A DNA stretch of 64,000 nt from Allobosea sp. BK604 (GCF_004341515.1 NZ_SLZF01000006.1:434001-498000), one strand, 5' to 3'; shown: positions 10,724 through 18,484, numbered from the stretch's first letter. The notes: generated by a model from the sequence alone, not told the origin. Program-made: numbers and translations.

Positions 10724-11422
10724 ATGCTCATCGTCGAGAACCTAGATGCCGGCTATGGCGAGGCGCAGATCCTGTTCGGGGTCGATCTCGCCATCAACGA
10801 GGGCGAGGTCGTGACCCTGCTCGGCCGCAACGGCATGGGCAAGACCACCACGATCCGCGCCATCATGGGGTTGATCCATCCCAAGGCCGGGCGGGTCAGC
10901 GTCGCCGGGACAGACCTCACCGGCGCGGCGCCCTTCAAGATCGCGCAGGCCGGCATCGGCCTCGTCCCGGAAGGCCGCCAGATCTTCCCGACGCTCAGTG
11001 TCGAGGAGAACCTGGTCGCCACCGCCGCCAGCCGCTTCGGCAGGAAACGCTGGGACATCGAGCGCATCTACGCCTTCTTCCCGCGCCTCAGGGAGCGCCG
11101 CGCCAACCGCGGCAACCAGCTCTCCGGCGGCGAGCAGCAAATGCTGGCGATCGGCCGGGCGCTGATGACCAATCCCAGGCTCATCATCCTCGACGAGGCG
11201 ACCGAGGGGCTGGCGCCGATCATCCGGCAGGAGATCTGGTCCTGCCTCGCGGCACTCAAGGCCGAAGGCGAGTCGATCCTGGTCATCGATAAGAATGTCG
11301 ATGCGCTGGCGAAGATCGCCGACCGGCATATCGTGCTTGAAAAAGGCCGCGTCGTCTGGCGCGGCTCCAGCGACGACCTGCGCAGCGACAGCGCGGTCAA
11401 GGATCGCTTCCTGCATCTGTAG
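10724..11422 (+). CDS. LivF-type ABC transporter ATP-binding protein
   Basis: A 232-residue ATPase with Walker A GRNGMGKTT, the LivF-typical VPEGRQIFPTLSVEENL region, signature LSGGEQQMLAIGRAL and Walker B LIILDEATEGLAP. One oddity is SILVIDKN, where LivF proteins more often have VEQN in the H-loop region. It is the last transporter gene; a cupin gene follows after a degenerate repeat. Confidence 0.94.
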   Translation: MLIVENLDAGYGEAQILFGVDLAINEGEVVTLLGRNGMGKTTTIRAIMGLIHPKAGRVSVAGTDLTGAAPFKIAQAGIGLVPEGRQIFPTLSVEENLVATAASRFGRKRWDIERIYAFFPRLRERRANRGNQLSGGEQQMLAIGRALMTNPRLIILDEATEGLAPIIRQEIWSCLAALKAEGESILVIDKNVDALAKIADRHIVLEKGRVVWRGSSDDLRSDSAVKDRFLHL

Positions 11423-11427
11423 CTTAT

Positions 11428-11478
11428 GTCTTGTCGCGTTATCGTCACGCGAACCGATATCCACTTCGTTCGATGGCG
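11428..11478. repeat. Degenerate copy of the ACGCGAACCGG/CTAG repeat
   Basis: TTATCGTCACGCGAACCGAT followed by ATCCACTTCGTTCGATGGCGCT resembles the 3-prime half of the family seen intact at 13581, 18379, 40087 and 44327. It lies between livF and the cupin gene. Confidence 0.55.
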
Positions 11479-11495
11479 CTTTGGGAGGATAGATC

Positions 11496-11957
11496 ATGAT
11501 GAAGCCGCTGACCGCCGGCGTGACCAGGGCCAATCAGGGGATCGAGGGCATCTCCTGGAACATCCTGGGCCAGACCTATGTGCCGAAGACGCTGAGCGAG
11601 GACAGCTTTTCCTGGCACGCCACCTTCCCGCCCGGCACCTTCGTGCCGCCGCATATCCACCCGACGCAGGACGAGTTCATCTACATGCTCGAGGGTCGGC
11701 TCGATCTCGTGCTCGACGGCGAGGAATCGCATGCGCTGCCCGGCGATGTGATCCGGTTGCCGCGCAACGTGCCGCACGGCCTGTTCAACAAGAGCGACGC
11801 CACGGTGAAATGCCTGTTCTGGGTTGCACCGACCGCCCGCCTCTACGACCTATTCTGGGCGATCCACTCGATGCCGGAGCAGAACCCGGCAGAGGTCGTG
11901 GCGCTCTCGGCCAAGCATGAGATCGATTTCCTGCCGCCCCCGCCCGAAGGCGCGTGA
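11496..11957 (+). CDS. Cupin-domain protein
   Basis: A 153-residue single-domain cupin. Motif 1 is PPHIHPTQDEFIYMLEG, with two His and a Glu that usually bind a divalent metal; motif 2 is GDVIRLPRNVPHGLFN with the third His. GGGAGG lies just upstream of the ATG. It follows the liv operon by 73 bases. Cupins of this kind are often small dioxygenases, isomerases or sensors. Its neighbours (a LivK-type importer and, further on, a flavin monooxygenase) suggest a catabolic role, but the reaction cannot be named. Confidence 0.85.
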   Translation: MMKPLTAGVTRANQGIEGISWNILGQTYVPKTLSEDSFSWHATFPPGTFVPPHIHPTQDEFIYMLEGRLDLVLDGEESHALPGDVIRLPRNVPHGLFNKSDATVKCLFWVAPTARLYDLFWAIHSMPEQNPAEVVALSAKHEIDFLPPPPEGA

Positions 11958-12082
11958 CGCCCGCCAGAATCGGCAAACATAGCCGGCAAATTATCTTCGG
12001 CCCCTGCCCGGGGATACTTTGCCGGCACTCGCGCCATCGCGGTGAAAGGCGCTCGGATCCGCCGGCATGCCGCCCGTTAAGG

Positions 12083-12097
12083 TTAAGGCGCGGTTAA
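12083..12097 (+). promoter_or_regulatory. CtrA-type binding motif upstream of the PilZ gene
   Basis: TTAAGGCGCGGTTAA matches the alphaproteobacterial CtrA consensus TTAA-N7-TTAA exactly, 81 bases before the PilZ start. A further TTAA sits six bases upstream at 12077. Confidence 0.55.
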
Positions 12098-12178
12098 TGC
12101 TGCAGCCCTCTTCATTCTCGGCAATAAACGCCCAGGTTGTAGCGGCTTGAATGCGCGCAACCGAATCGAGGGGGCATC

Positions 12179-12544
12179 ATGACGACGGAACGCCGCAAGA
12201 CGCCGCGCCAGCGAACCCTGCTGGGTGGCCGTATCGTATTCAACCAGCGTCGCTCGACGCTCGATTGCGTCGTGCGCAATTTCTCTGATGCGGGCGCCCT
12301 CGTGCTGCTGTCCGACTCCGTCGCCCTGCCCGTCGCGTTCGATCTCGAGATCGACCATCGGCAGAGCTCCTATGGCGCGCGTGTGCGCTGGCGCGATGGC
12401 GAGCGGATCGGCCTCAGCTTTGCCGACCACGCCGGGGCTGGAAACGAGGTCATCCCGCTCGATATCGCGCGGCGACTGAAGCATTGCGAGCAGAACAACG
12501 CGCAGCTCAAGGCGCGGATCGCGCAGCTGACGCAAGCGGGCTGA
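12179..12544 (+). CDS. PilZ-domain protein
   Basis: A 121-residue soluble protein. The N-terminal ERRKTPRQR supplies the RxxxR motif of PilZ domains, which binds cyclic di-GMP. The second motif reads NFSDAGALV, a variant of D/NxSxxG. The C-terminal third is a short helix with an amphipathic heptad look. It is probably a cyclic di-GMP-responsive effector of motility or envelope functions. A CtrA-like site upstream hints at cell-cycle control. Confidence 0.85.
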   Translation: MTTERRKTPRQRTLLGGRIVFNQRRSTLDCVVRNFSDAGALVLLSDSVALPVAFDLEIDHRQSSYGARVRWRDGERIGLSFADHAGAGNEVIPLDIARRLKHCEQNNAQLKARIAQLTQAG

Positions 12545-12598
12545 ATCCAGCCGAAATTCCGCCAGCTTCCTCCCCGACATCGCGCCGAGGAGGAAGCG

Positions 12599-13579
12599 AT
12601 GAAACGATTCGCGCTATACGTGCTTATGGCGCTCGGCCTGATTGCCGGGCTCGCGGCCTTCCAGAACAGCTCCGTGCTGGCACCGAAGCTGACCGAACGG
12701 CCGGTGTTGCTCGCCCATCGCGGCCTGGCCCAGACCTATTCGGCCGAGGGCATCACGGCCGCGAGCTGCACGGCGGCGCGGATCGACCCGCCGGAGCATC
12801 GCTACATCGAGAATACCATCGCCTCGATGGAGGCGGCTTTCGCCGCGGGCGCCGACATCGTCGAGATCGACGTCCACCCGACGCGCGACGGGCAGTTCGC
12901 GGTGTTCCACGACTGGACGCTGGAGTGCCGCAGCAATGGCTCCGGCACCACGCGCGACAAGACCATGGCCGAGCTTAAGGCGCTCGATATCGGCTATGGC
13001 TACACCGCTGATGGCGGCAAGAGCTTCCCCTTTCGCGGCCAGGGCGCCGGGCTGATGCCCTCGCTCGACGAGGTGCTCGGCCGGTTCCCGGACCAACGCC
13101 TCCTGATCCACGTCAAGAGCCGCGACGCGCAGGAAGGGCGCAGCCTCGCGCAGCGGCTTTCGCAGTTGCCGCCGGAGCGGCTCGCCCTGCTGATGGTCTA
13201 TGGCGGAGAACCGCCGGTCGCCGCCCTGCGCGAGGCCCTGCCCTCGCTCGTCACGATGTCGGCGCAGGCCGAAAAGCGCTGCCTCATGCGCTATCTCGCC
13301 ATGGGCTGGATCGGAATCACGCCGGATGATTGCGCCGGGCAGTTGCTGCTCATCCCCAGCAACTATACCAATTGGCTCTGGGGCTGGCCCGAGCGCTTCA
13401 CGGCGCGCATGCGCGCCGTCGGCAGCGTCGTCATCGTCGCCGGACCACTGGTCGGCAGCGAGGTCTCGACCGGGATCGACCGGGCCGACGATCTCGCGGG
13501 CCTGGGCCAGCCGCTCCCCGGCATCTGGACGAACCGGATCGACCGGATCGCCCCGCTGGTGAAGGCGGCGAAGCCTTAG
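12599..13579 (+). CDS. Glycerophosphodiester phosphodiesterase family protein
   Basis: A 326-residue protein with an N-terminal hydrophobic helix (ALYVLMALGLIAGLAAF) that is a signal or membrane anchor, so the domain probably sits in the periplasm. LLAHRGLAQTYS starts the GDPD barrel, ENTIASMEAAFAAGAD follows, and EIDVHPTRDGQFAVFHD carries the metal-binding Glu and Asp and the catalytic His; LIHVKSR provides the conserved Lys. GAGGAAG lies directly upstream of the start. The family cleaves glycerophosphodiesters from phospholipid turnover; the exact substrate is unknown. Confidence 0.88.
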   Translation: MKRFALYVLMALGLIAGLAAFQNSSVLAPKLTERPVLLAHRGLAQTYSAEGITAASCTAARIDPPEHRYIENTIASMEAAFAAGADIVEIDVHPTRDGQFAVFHDWTLECRSNGSGTTRDKTMAELKALDIGYGYTADGGKSFPFRGQGAGLMPSLDEVLGRFPDQRLLIHVKSRDAQEGRSLAQRLSQLPPERLALLMVYGGEPPVAALREALPSLVTMSAQAEKRCLMRYLAMGWIGITPDDCAGQLLLIPSNYTNWLWGWPERFTARMRAVGSVVIVAGPLVGSEVSTGIDRADDLAGLGQPLPGIWTNRIDRIAPLVKAAKP

Positions 13580-13580
13580 G

Positions 13581-13673
13581 GCATTCTCGAGCGAGGCGAA
13601 AATGCTCTATCTATTTGTTTTGACGCATTTTCTTTACGCGAACCGGCATCCACTTCGCTCGAAAATGCTCTAG
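13581..13673. repeat. ACGCGAACCGG/CTAG palindromic repeat, copy 13.6 kb
   Basis: An outer inverted pair (GCATTCTCGAGCG... and ...CGCTCGAAAATGCTCTAG) encloses TTGTTTTGACGCATTTTCTT and ACGCGAACCGGCATCCACTT. The terminal CTAG provides the stop codon of the minus-strand monooxygenase gene; the other edge begins right after the GDPD stop. Confidence 0.8.
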
Positions 13674-14914
13674 CGACGCTTCGCCAGCTGCTCCGGCGCG
13701 AATGCGGCCTTGCCGGCATAGGATTTCACGATCGCCTCGCGCCTGGCATAGCTCATCACCCGCTCGACATCGTCGAAGCCGTTGGGCGCCAGTTCCTCGA
13801 TCGCGTCGATGACCCGCTCCGGCCCGCCGACGCGGTTCATCGCCACGATCTCGGCCGTGGCCGGCAGGCGCTCTGCCTCATAGGCGGCGAGCGCCTGGCG
13901 CGGATGCTCGGCCCGCACCAGCGCATCGGCAAGGCAGCGCGCGTCGAGGATCGCCTGCGAAGCACCGTTCGAGCCGACCGGATACATCGGATGGGCGGCA
14001 TCGCCGAGCAAGGTGACGCGGCCATGGGTCCAGCGCGGCAGCGGGTCGCGATCGCACATCGGATAATCCCAGAAGCCGGGCGAGGCCTGGATCAGGGCGA
14101 GGATGTCGACGCCGGGAACAGTGAAGCGCCGGGCATAGGGCAGCACGTCCTCGAGCCGGCCGGGCTTCGACCAGGCTTCCTTCGGCGGCGGTTTCGCGGG
14201 ATCGCCGGTGCGGATATTCACCACCCAGTTGGTCAGGCGCGTGCCGGGCTTCGAGCCGGCCGCGATCGGATAGAGCACCAGCTTGCCGGCCATGCCGCCG
14301 GCGATGATCATGCTCTCGCCGTCGAGGAAGCTCGGCCAGTCGCAGGCGCCGCGCCACATCTGCACGCCGTTCCAGCGCGGCGAGCCCTGGTTCGGGAAAT
14401 AATGGCCGCGCACGGTGGAATGGATGCCGTCGGCGGCGATCAGCACATCGGCGCGCGCCGTCTCGCCGGACTCGCCGCGGCGGGAATCGGCGAAATAGCC
14501 GGTGACGCCGCCCTCGTCCTGCATGAAGCCCTGCAGGCGGCGGCCGCAGCGCAGCGCATGCGGTCCCAGTCGTTCGATCACGGCATCGCGGATCACGCCC
14601 TGCAGCCGGCCGCGATGGATCGAGAACTGCGGCACCGGCGCGCCGGCATGGAGGCCGCGCGGCTCGCGCCAGACGGTCTGGCCGAAGCGGTTCATGTAGA
14701 TCAGCTCGCGGGTGCGGATCGCGACCGCGTCGAGCGCCGGCAGCAGGTCGAGCCCGGCCAGTTCCTTGATCGCATGCGGCAAGGTGTTGATGCCGACGCC
14801 GACCTCGCGGATCTCGCTCGACTGCTCGTAAACCGTGGCGGCGATGCCGCGCGCATGCAGCATCAGCGCCAGTGTCAGGCCGCCGATACCCCCCCCTACG
14901 ATGACAACCTTCAT
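13670..14914 (-). CDS. PhzS-like FAD-dependent monooxygenase
   Basis: A 414-residue group A flavoprotein monooxygenase. The N-terminal VIVGGGIGGLTLALMLHARG is the GxGxxG nucleotide-binding motif, and GDAAHPMYPVGSNGA near residue 300 is the second FAD motif. It aligns in layout with PhzS-like enzymes that hydroxylate or decarboxylate aromatic acids using NADH. The substrate is unknown. The start sits 20 bases from an AT-rich inverted repeat (14934-14949) that also precedes the liv-type importer, so the importer and this enzyme may be co-regulated. The stop codon is formed by the end of a dispersed repeat. Confidence 0.88.
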   Translation of the reverse strand: MKVVIVGGGIGGLTLALMLHARGIAATVYEQSSEIREVGVGINTLPHAIKELAGLDLLPALDAVAIRTRELIYMNRFGQTVWREPRGLHAGAPVPQFSIHRGRLQGVIRDAVIERLGPHALRCGRRLQGFMQDEGGVTGYFADSRRGESGETARADVLIAADGIHSTVRGHYFPNQGSPRWNGVQMWRGACDWPSFLDGESMIIAGGMAGKLVLYPIAAGSKPGTRLTNWVVNIRTGDPAKPPPKEAWSKPGRLEDVLPYARRFTVPGVDILALIQASPGFWDYPMCDRDPLPRWTHGRVTLLGDAAHPMYPVGSNGASQAILDARCLADALVRAEHPRQALAAYEAERLPATAEIVAMNRVGGPERVIDAIEELAPNGFDDVERVMSYARREAIVKSYAGKAAFAPEQLAKRR

Positions 14915-14933
14915 CTCGCCTCCGCCCCTATAT

Positions 14934-14949
14934 ATTTTAAACTTGAAAT
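14934..14949 (-). promoter_or_regulatory. Operator-like inverted repeat, copy 2
   Basis: ATTTTAAACTTGAAAT is an imperfect inverted repeat (ATTTTAA against revcomp ATTTCAA). It is positioned 20 bases upstream of the monooxygenase start and matches the copy at 6478-6493 at 14 of 16 positions. Confidence 0.6.
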
Positions 14950-15044
14950 AACGGGCAGAGGCTTGTCAATCGCCCGCCGACCGCGCTGGGCACGGCATTT
15001 TACTGTTATCTCCGGCGGAACGAAGCGGTTTGCTGTGCGTATCT

Positions 15045-15067
15045 AGGGCCGGCGCCCTCGATTTTTG
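15045..15067 (+). terminator. Orphan terminator-like hairpin upstream of HU
   Basis: AGGGC-CGGC-GCCCT followed by CGATTTTTG looks like a Rho-independent terminator reading rightwards. No rightward gene precedes it, so it may end a small RNA, or act as an attenuator in a leader of the HU gene at 15198. Confidence 0.45.
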
Positions 15068-15197
15068 CGTAACAGCCATGTCAATCGGCGCTTTCGCGTG
15101 TAACGGAGTCGTGACCGCCACCGATTCGTGGCCGGTCGCGCACAGGCTCCGCCCGACGCGAGGCCTGTCCAAACACCGTTCTTCAGGAGAATCACAA

Positions 15198-15470
15198 ATG
15201 ACCAAGAACGAACTGATCGCCGCCATCGCCGACGAGACCGGCAAGACCAAGACGGACGTCAGCGCTATCCTGGGTTCGCTCGCCACTGTCGTCGCCAAGA
15301 CGCTGAAGTCGGGCGGCGAGGTCACCCTCGGCGGCGTCGGCAAGCTGGCCGCTGCCAAGCGCGAGGCCCGCGAGGCCCGCAACCCCTCGACCGGCGCGAC
15401 GATCAAGGTGCCCGCCAAGACCGTCGTCAAGTTCAAGGTCACCAAGGACCTCGCCGACGCGGTCGCGTAA
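15198..15470 (+). CDS. HU-family DNA-binding protein
   Basis: A 90-residue histone-like nucleoid protein. The N-terminal MTKNELIAAIADETGKTK helix pair and the beta-arm region GVGKLAAAKREAREARNP are characteristic. It binds and bends DNA non-specifically as a dimer. The ATG at 15198 is chosen over an upstream in-frame start because AGGAGA lies eight bases before it and the protein then has normal HU length. Confidence 0.95.
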   Translation: MTKNELIAAIADETGKTKTDVSAILGSLATVVAKTLKSGGEVTLGGVGKLAAAKREAREARNPSTGATIKVPAKTVVKFKVTKDLADAVA

Positions 15471-15479
15471 GGCGCCTTC

Positions 15480-15530
15480 TCAAGCAGCATCTGGCCAAGA
15501 GGCGCCACGCCCGCGGCCGATGCTGCTTGA
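15480..15530 (+). terminator. Long inverted repeat downstream of HU
   Basis: TCAAGCAGCATC (15480-15491) and GATGCTGCTTGA (15519-15530) form a perfect 12-bp inverted repeat around a GC-rich 27-base centre, starting nine bases after the HU stop. A competing GGCGCC pair overlaps it. It probably ends or protects the HU transcript; no clear T-run follows. Confidence 0.5.
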
Positions 15531-15560
15531 CCCCCGCCCCGCCATCCGCAGACTGGGGCG

Positions 15561-16736
15561 ATGTTTCTTCGGCTCTTCACCGACCTGCGCGCCGCCAGGG
15601 TTCCCGTCACGTTGCGGGAATATCTGGCCTTGCTCGAAGGCGTCGAGGCCGATCTCGCCGAGCACCGCGTCGACGAGTTCTACTATCTCGCCCGCACCTG
15701 CCTGGTGAAGGACGAGCGCCATCTCGACAAGTTCGACCAGGTCTTCGCCCAGGTGTTCAAGGGCATGGAGACGCTCGGGCAGGCGATCGAGCAGGCCGGC
15801 ATTCCCGAGGAATGGCTGCGCCGGCTCGCCGAGAAATACCTGACCGACGAAGAGAAGGCCCAGATCGAGGCGATGGGCTGGGAGAAGCTCTGGGAGACGC
15901 TGAAGCAGCGGCTCGATGAGCAGAAGGGCCGGCATCAGGGCGGCTCGAAATGGATCGGCACGGCCGGCACCTCGCCCTATGGCGCCTATGGCTATAATCC
16001 CGAAGGCGTCCGCATCGGCCAGGACAAGAACCGCAATTTCCGGGCGGTGAAAGTCTGGGACAAGCGCGAGTTCAAGGATTTCGACGACACGCGCGAGCTC
16101 GGCGTGCGCAACCTGCGCGTCGCGCTGCGGCGCCTGCGCCGCTTCGCCCGCACCGGCGCGGCCGAGGAGCTCGATCTCGACAACACGATCTCCGAGACGG
16201 CCAAGCACGGCTATCTCGACGTCAAGCTGCGGCCGGAGCGGCGCAACGCGGTCAAGGTGCTGCTCTTCCTCGATGTCGGCGGCTCGATGGACTGGCATGT
16301 CGAGCTGGCCGAGGAGCTGTTCTCGGCGGCGCGGGCCGAGTTCAAGCATTTCGAGCATTTCTACTTCCATAACTGCCCCTATGAGCGGGTCTGGAAGGAG
16401 AACCGCCGCCGCCACGACCAGATCATCCCGACCTGGGACGTGCTGCGGACCTACCCCGCCGATTATCGCGTCGTCTTCGTCGGCGACGCCTCGATGAGCC
16501 CCTATGAGGTCGCGATGCCCGGCGGCTCGGTCGAGCATTGGAACGAGGAGGCCGGCGAGGTCTGGCTGAAGCGGCTGACGGAGCGCTTCCCGAAATCGGT
16601 CTGGCTCAATCCGGTCGAGCAGAAGCTCTGGAGCTACACCCAGTCGATCCGCCAGATCGGCGGGCTGATGGGCGGGCGGATGTTCCCGCTGACGCTGGAC
16701 GGGCTCGACGGCGCGATGAAGGTGCTGGCGCGCTAG
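15561..16736 (+). CDS. CoxE-like VWA-domain protein
   Basis: A 391-residue cytoplasmic protein. The N-terminal half is the CoxE-like region starting FLRLFTDLRAARVPVTLREY; the C-terminal half is a von Willebrand A domain with a MIDAS motif LLFLDVGGSMDW (DxGxS) near residue 240. In many bacteria this protein is encoded next to a MoxR AAA ATPase and acts with it in metal insertion or protein maturation. Here the neighbours are HU and an unknown gene, so the ATPase must be elsewhere. The exact role is unknown. Confidence 0.88.
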   Translation: MFLRLFTDLRAARVPVTLREYLALLEGVEADLAEHRVDEFYYLARTCLVKDERHLDKFDQVFAQVFKGMETLGQAIEQAGIPEEWLRRLAEKYLTDEEKAQIEAMGWEKLWETLKQRLDEQKGRHQGGSKWIGTAGTSPYGAYGYNPEGVRIGQDKNRNFRAVKVWDKREFKDFDDTRELGVRNLRVALRRLRRFARTGAAEELDLDNTISETAKHGYLDVKLRPERRNAVKVLLFLDVGGSMDWHVELAEELFSAARAEFKHFEHFYFHNCPYERVWKENRRRHDQIIPTWDVLRTYPADYRVVFVGDASMSPYEVAMPGGSVEHWNEEAGEVWLKRLTERFPKSVWLNPVEQKLWSYTQSIRQIGGLMGGRMFPLTLDGLDGAMKVLAR

Positions 16737-16744
16737 ACTAGACC

Positions 16745-16933
16745 ATCGGACCGGCCGGTCCGATGATCTAGATCGCCGCGCGTCCTTTCGGACGCGAAGT
16801 GGCGATCTATCCCTTTGATATGGCATCGCATTTACCCGAAAAGTGGATTCCACTTTTCGGTCCGATGCTCTAGCTCCTTGTTTCCGCATCGGCTTCTTCC
16901 GAAAGCCGCAAGCCACTTTTCGGGCCGATGCGC
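16745..16933. repeat. Cluster of intergenic palindromes (CCGAAAAGTGG family)
   Basis: Three stems lie in series. ATCGGACCGGCCGGTCCGAT is a perfect 20-bp palindrome (16745-16764). CGCGTCC-TTTC-GGACGCG is a hairpin (16779-16796). CCGAAAAGTGG-ATT-CCACTTTTCGG is a hairpin (16836-16860). A degraded second copy (GCCACTTTTCGGGCCGATGC) follows near 16910. A related element is at 55743-55858. No gene is seen here. Confidence 0.75.
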
Positions 16934-16957
16934 CAAGCCAGCGGTCGGGATGCCCGC

Positions 16958-17641
16958 CTATGAGAACGCCGCCAACCGGTCGAGCGCCTGGTCGCGAGAC
17001 ATCACGTCGTCAGCCGTCACCGGCACCGTCCGGCTGGTGATGTAATCCTGGGCGCCCGTCGTCAGCTTGCCGTTCTGCAGCGTGACCTGTCCGTCCAGTC
17101 GCTGAATGTCGTTCGCGCGCGTCAGGAAGCGCGTATTCGCCTCTTGGGTCTCATCATCGTTGCGAGCCGCCTTCTTTTCCCGTGCGAGCGCCTCCAGGGC
17201 CTGCTGCGTTGCCTGCAGCGTCCGGTACTCGACGATGGCCCGGAGTTCCTTGGCGTCGGCGTTATCCGCGAAATACTCCTCGATCTTCTTCTTGTAAGGG
17301 CCGTCGGCCGTGACGCGGCCGAACTTGTCCACCTTCAGCGATATCGTCTCATCGGCCGGGATCCCGGCACGCTTGAGGACATCGGTCAACTTGCCGGCGA
17401 GAGCCTCGGTCCGCTGCTGGATATCCTCTTCCGGAGTCTTGAACAGTTGCGGGGTGACGCCGGCAGTCGCAAGCGCCTTCGCTTGCGCCGAAAGCTCGAC
17501 GATCACGGCCGAACCGAGCGCAGCAGTTGCCCGGGCAGGCTTGGGAGCCGTGTCGTTCCCCGTCGCGGCATCGGATTTCGCCGAGGCCGCCGTGGACGAC
17601 GCTCCCTGAAAATCCTTCGACAAACCGGAAATGCTGGCCAT
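16958..17641 (-). CDS. Uncharacterised 227-residue protein
   Basis: I do not recognise a family. The protein has no signal peptide or membrane helix. The first 45 residues are low-complexity and rich in Ala, Ser, Thr and Asp. The middle (residues 50-130) includes LFKTPEEDIQQRTEALAGK and DETISLKVDKFGRVTADGPY, and the C-terminal part is charged and helical (ALEALAREKKAARNDDETQE). The N-terminal composition recalls secreted or flagellar-associated proteins, but nothing decisive is visible. It is divergent from the next gene, with a TTGCAA-N7-TTGCAA site between them. Confidence 0.7.
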   Translation of the reverse strand: MASISGLSKDFQGASSTAASAKSDAATGNDTAPKPARATAALGSAVIVELSAQAKALATAGVTPQLFKTPEEDIQQRTEALAGKLTDVLKRAGIPADETISLKVDKFGRVTADGPYKKKIEEYFADNADAKELRAIVEYRTLQATQQALEALAREKKAARNDDETQEANTRFLTRANDIQRLDGQVTLQNGKLTTGAQDYITSRTVPVTADDVMSRDQALDRLAAFS

Positions 17642-17702
17642 GTCGCTCCCCCGACGCAGGTCGCGCTCGAAGCATCCCTGCCTCTCGGAGCGTAGGCTGC
17701 AA

Positions 17703-17721
17703 TTGCAAATATTCCTTGCAA
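17703..17721. promoter_or_regulatory. TTGCAA-N7-TTGCAA repeat between divergent genes
   Basis: Two palindromic TTGCAA hexamers, 13 bases apart start to start, lie in the 105-base gap between the unknown minus-strand gene (start 17641) and the plus-strand gene at 17747. The AT-rich core ATATTCC contrasts with its surroundings, so it may be an operator or promoter element. Confidence 0.35.
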
Positions 17722-17746
17722 CGATGGCACGGGAGACAAGGGACGT

Positions 17747-18367
17747 ATGAGCCGCTATGGCTCGGGCATGGACAACGCCGAGGATATCGACACTCCCCCG
17801 CCCTATTGGCGCCAGCGGCCGCGACCTGTCGGCTTCGAGATCGTCTATCGCATCAAGGGCGACACGCTGGAGATCGACTCGACCCGCAAGGTCGACACGG
17901 TCGCGCTCGCCGCGATCGATCAGGTGCGCTTCATCTATGCCCCCAGCAATATTTCCGGGAAGGGCTTCAAGACGCAGCTCAGGCTCAAGGACGGCAAGAG
18001 CGTCAGCTTCGGCAACCTGTCCTGGCGCTCGGTCACCGACATGGTGCGCGACGATGCCGGCTATCGCGCCTTCGTCGAGGCGCTTGCGGCCGGCGTGGCG
18101 AAGGCGAACCCGCAGGCTCGCTTCGTCGCCGGCAAGCCGCGCTGGCTCTGGCTGGTGCTGAGCGTGGTCAGCGCGGCGCTGCTGGTGATGGTGGCGCTGT
18201 TCACGCTTAGGGCTTTCCAGCAGGGCGCGAACCCGGCCGGCTGGCTCGGTATCGCGCTGGCTGCGGCCTCGGTCTGGCAGGTCTGGCCGATGATCAGGCT
18301 CAACCGGCCGCGCGAGCTGCGCAGCGGCGAGGCGCCGGACGATCTGGTGCCGCGGCCGTCGACCTGA
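17747..18367 (+). CDS. Membrane protein with PH-like domain, function unknown
   Basis: A 206-residue protein. Residues 25-125 look like a small beta-rich, PH-like domain (FEIVYRIKGDTLEIDSTRKV and FKTQLRLKDGKSVSFGNL). Two hydrophobic helices follow around residues 140-160 and 165-185, and a short basic tail ends it. The topology suggests a cytoplasmic domain tethered to the inner membrane. No specific function can be assigned. A CTAG-type repeat follows the stop. Confidence 0.75.
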   Translation: MSRYGSGMDNAEDIDTPPPYWRQRPRPVGFEIVYRIKGDTLEIDSTRKVDTVALAAIDQVRFIYAPSNISGKGFKTQLRLKDGKSVSFGNLSWRSVTDMVRDDAGYRAFVEALAAGVAKANPQARFVAGKPRWLWLVLSVVSAALLVMVALFTLRAFQQGANPAGWLGIALAAASVWQVWPMIRLNRPRELRSGEAPDDLVPRPST

Positions 18368-18378
18368 GCCTCAGGCCT

Positions 18379-18484
18379 CTAGAGCATTTCCGCGTTTCTT
18401 CGAATCGCGAAAACTCTCTAGTCCTTTGTTTTATCGCATTTTCTTCACGCGAACCGGCGTCCACTTCGCTCGAAAATGCTCTAG
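18379..18484. repeat. ACGCGAACCGG/CTAG palindromic repeat, copy 18.4 kb
   Basis: A full-length copy of about 106 bases, framed by CTAGAGCATTTCCGCG and CGCTCGAAAATGCTCTAG. The terminal CTA is the stop codon of the minus-strand universal stress protein gene. Confidence 0.82.
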
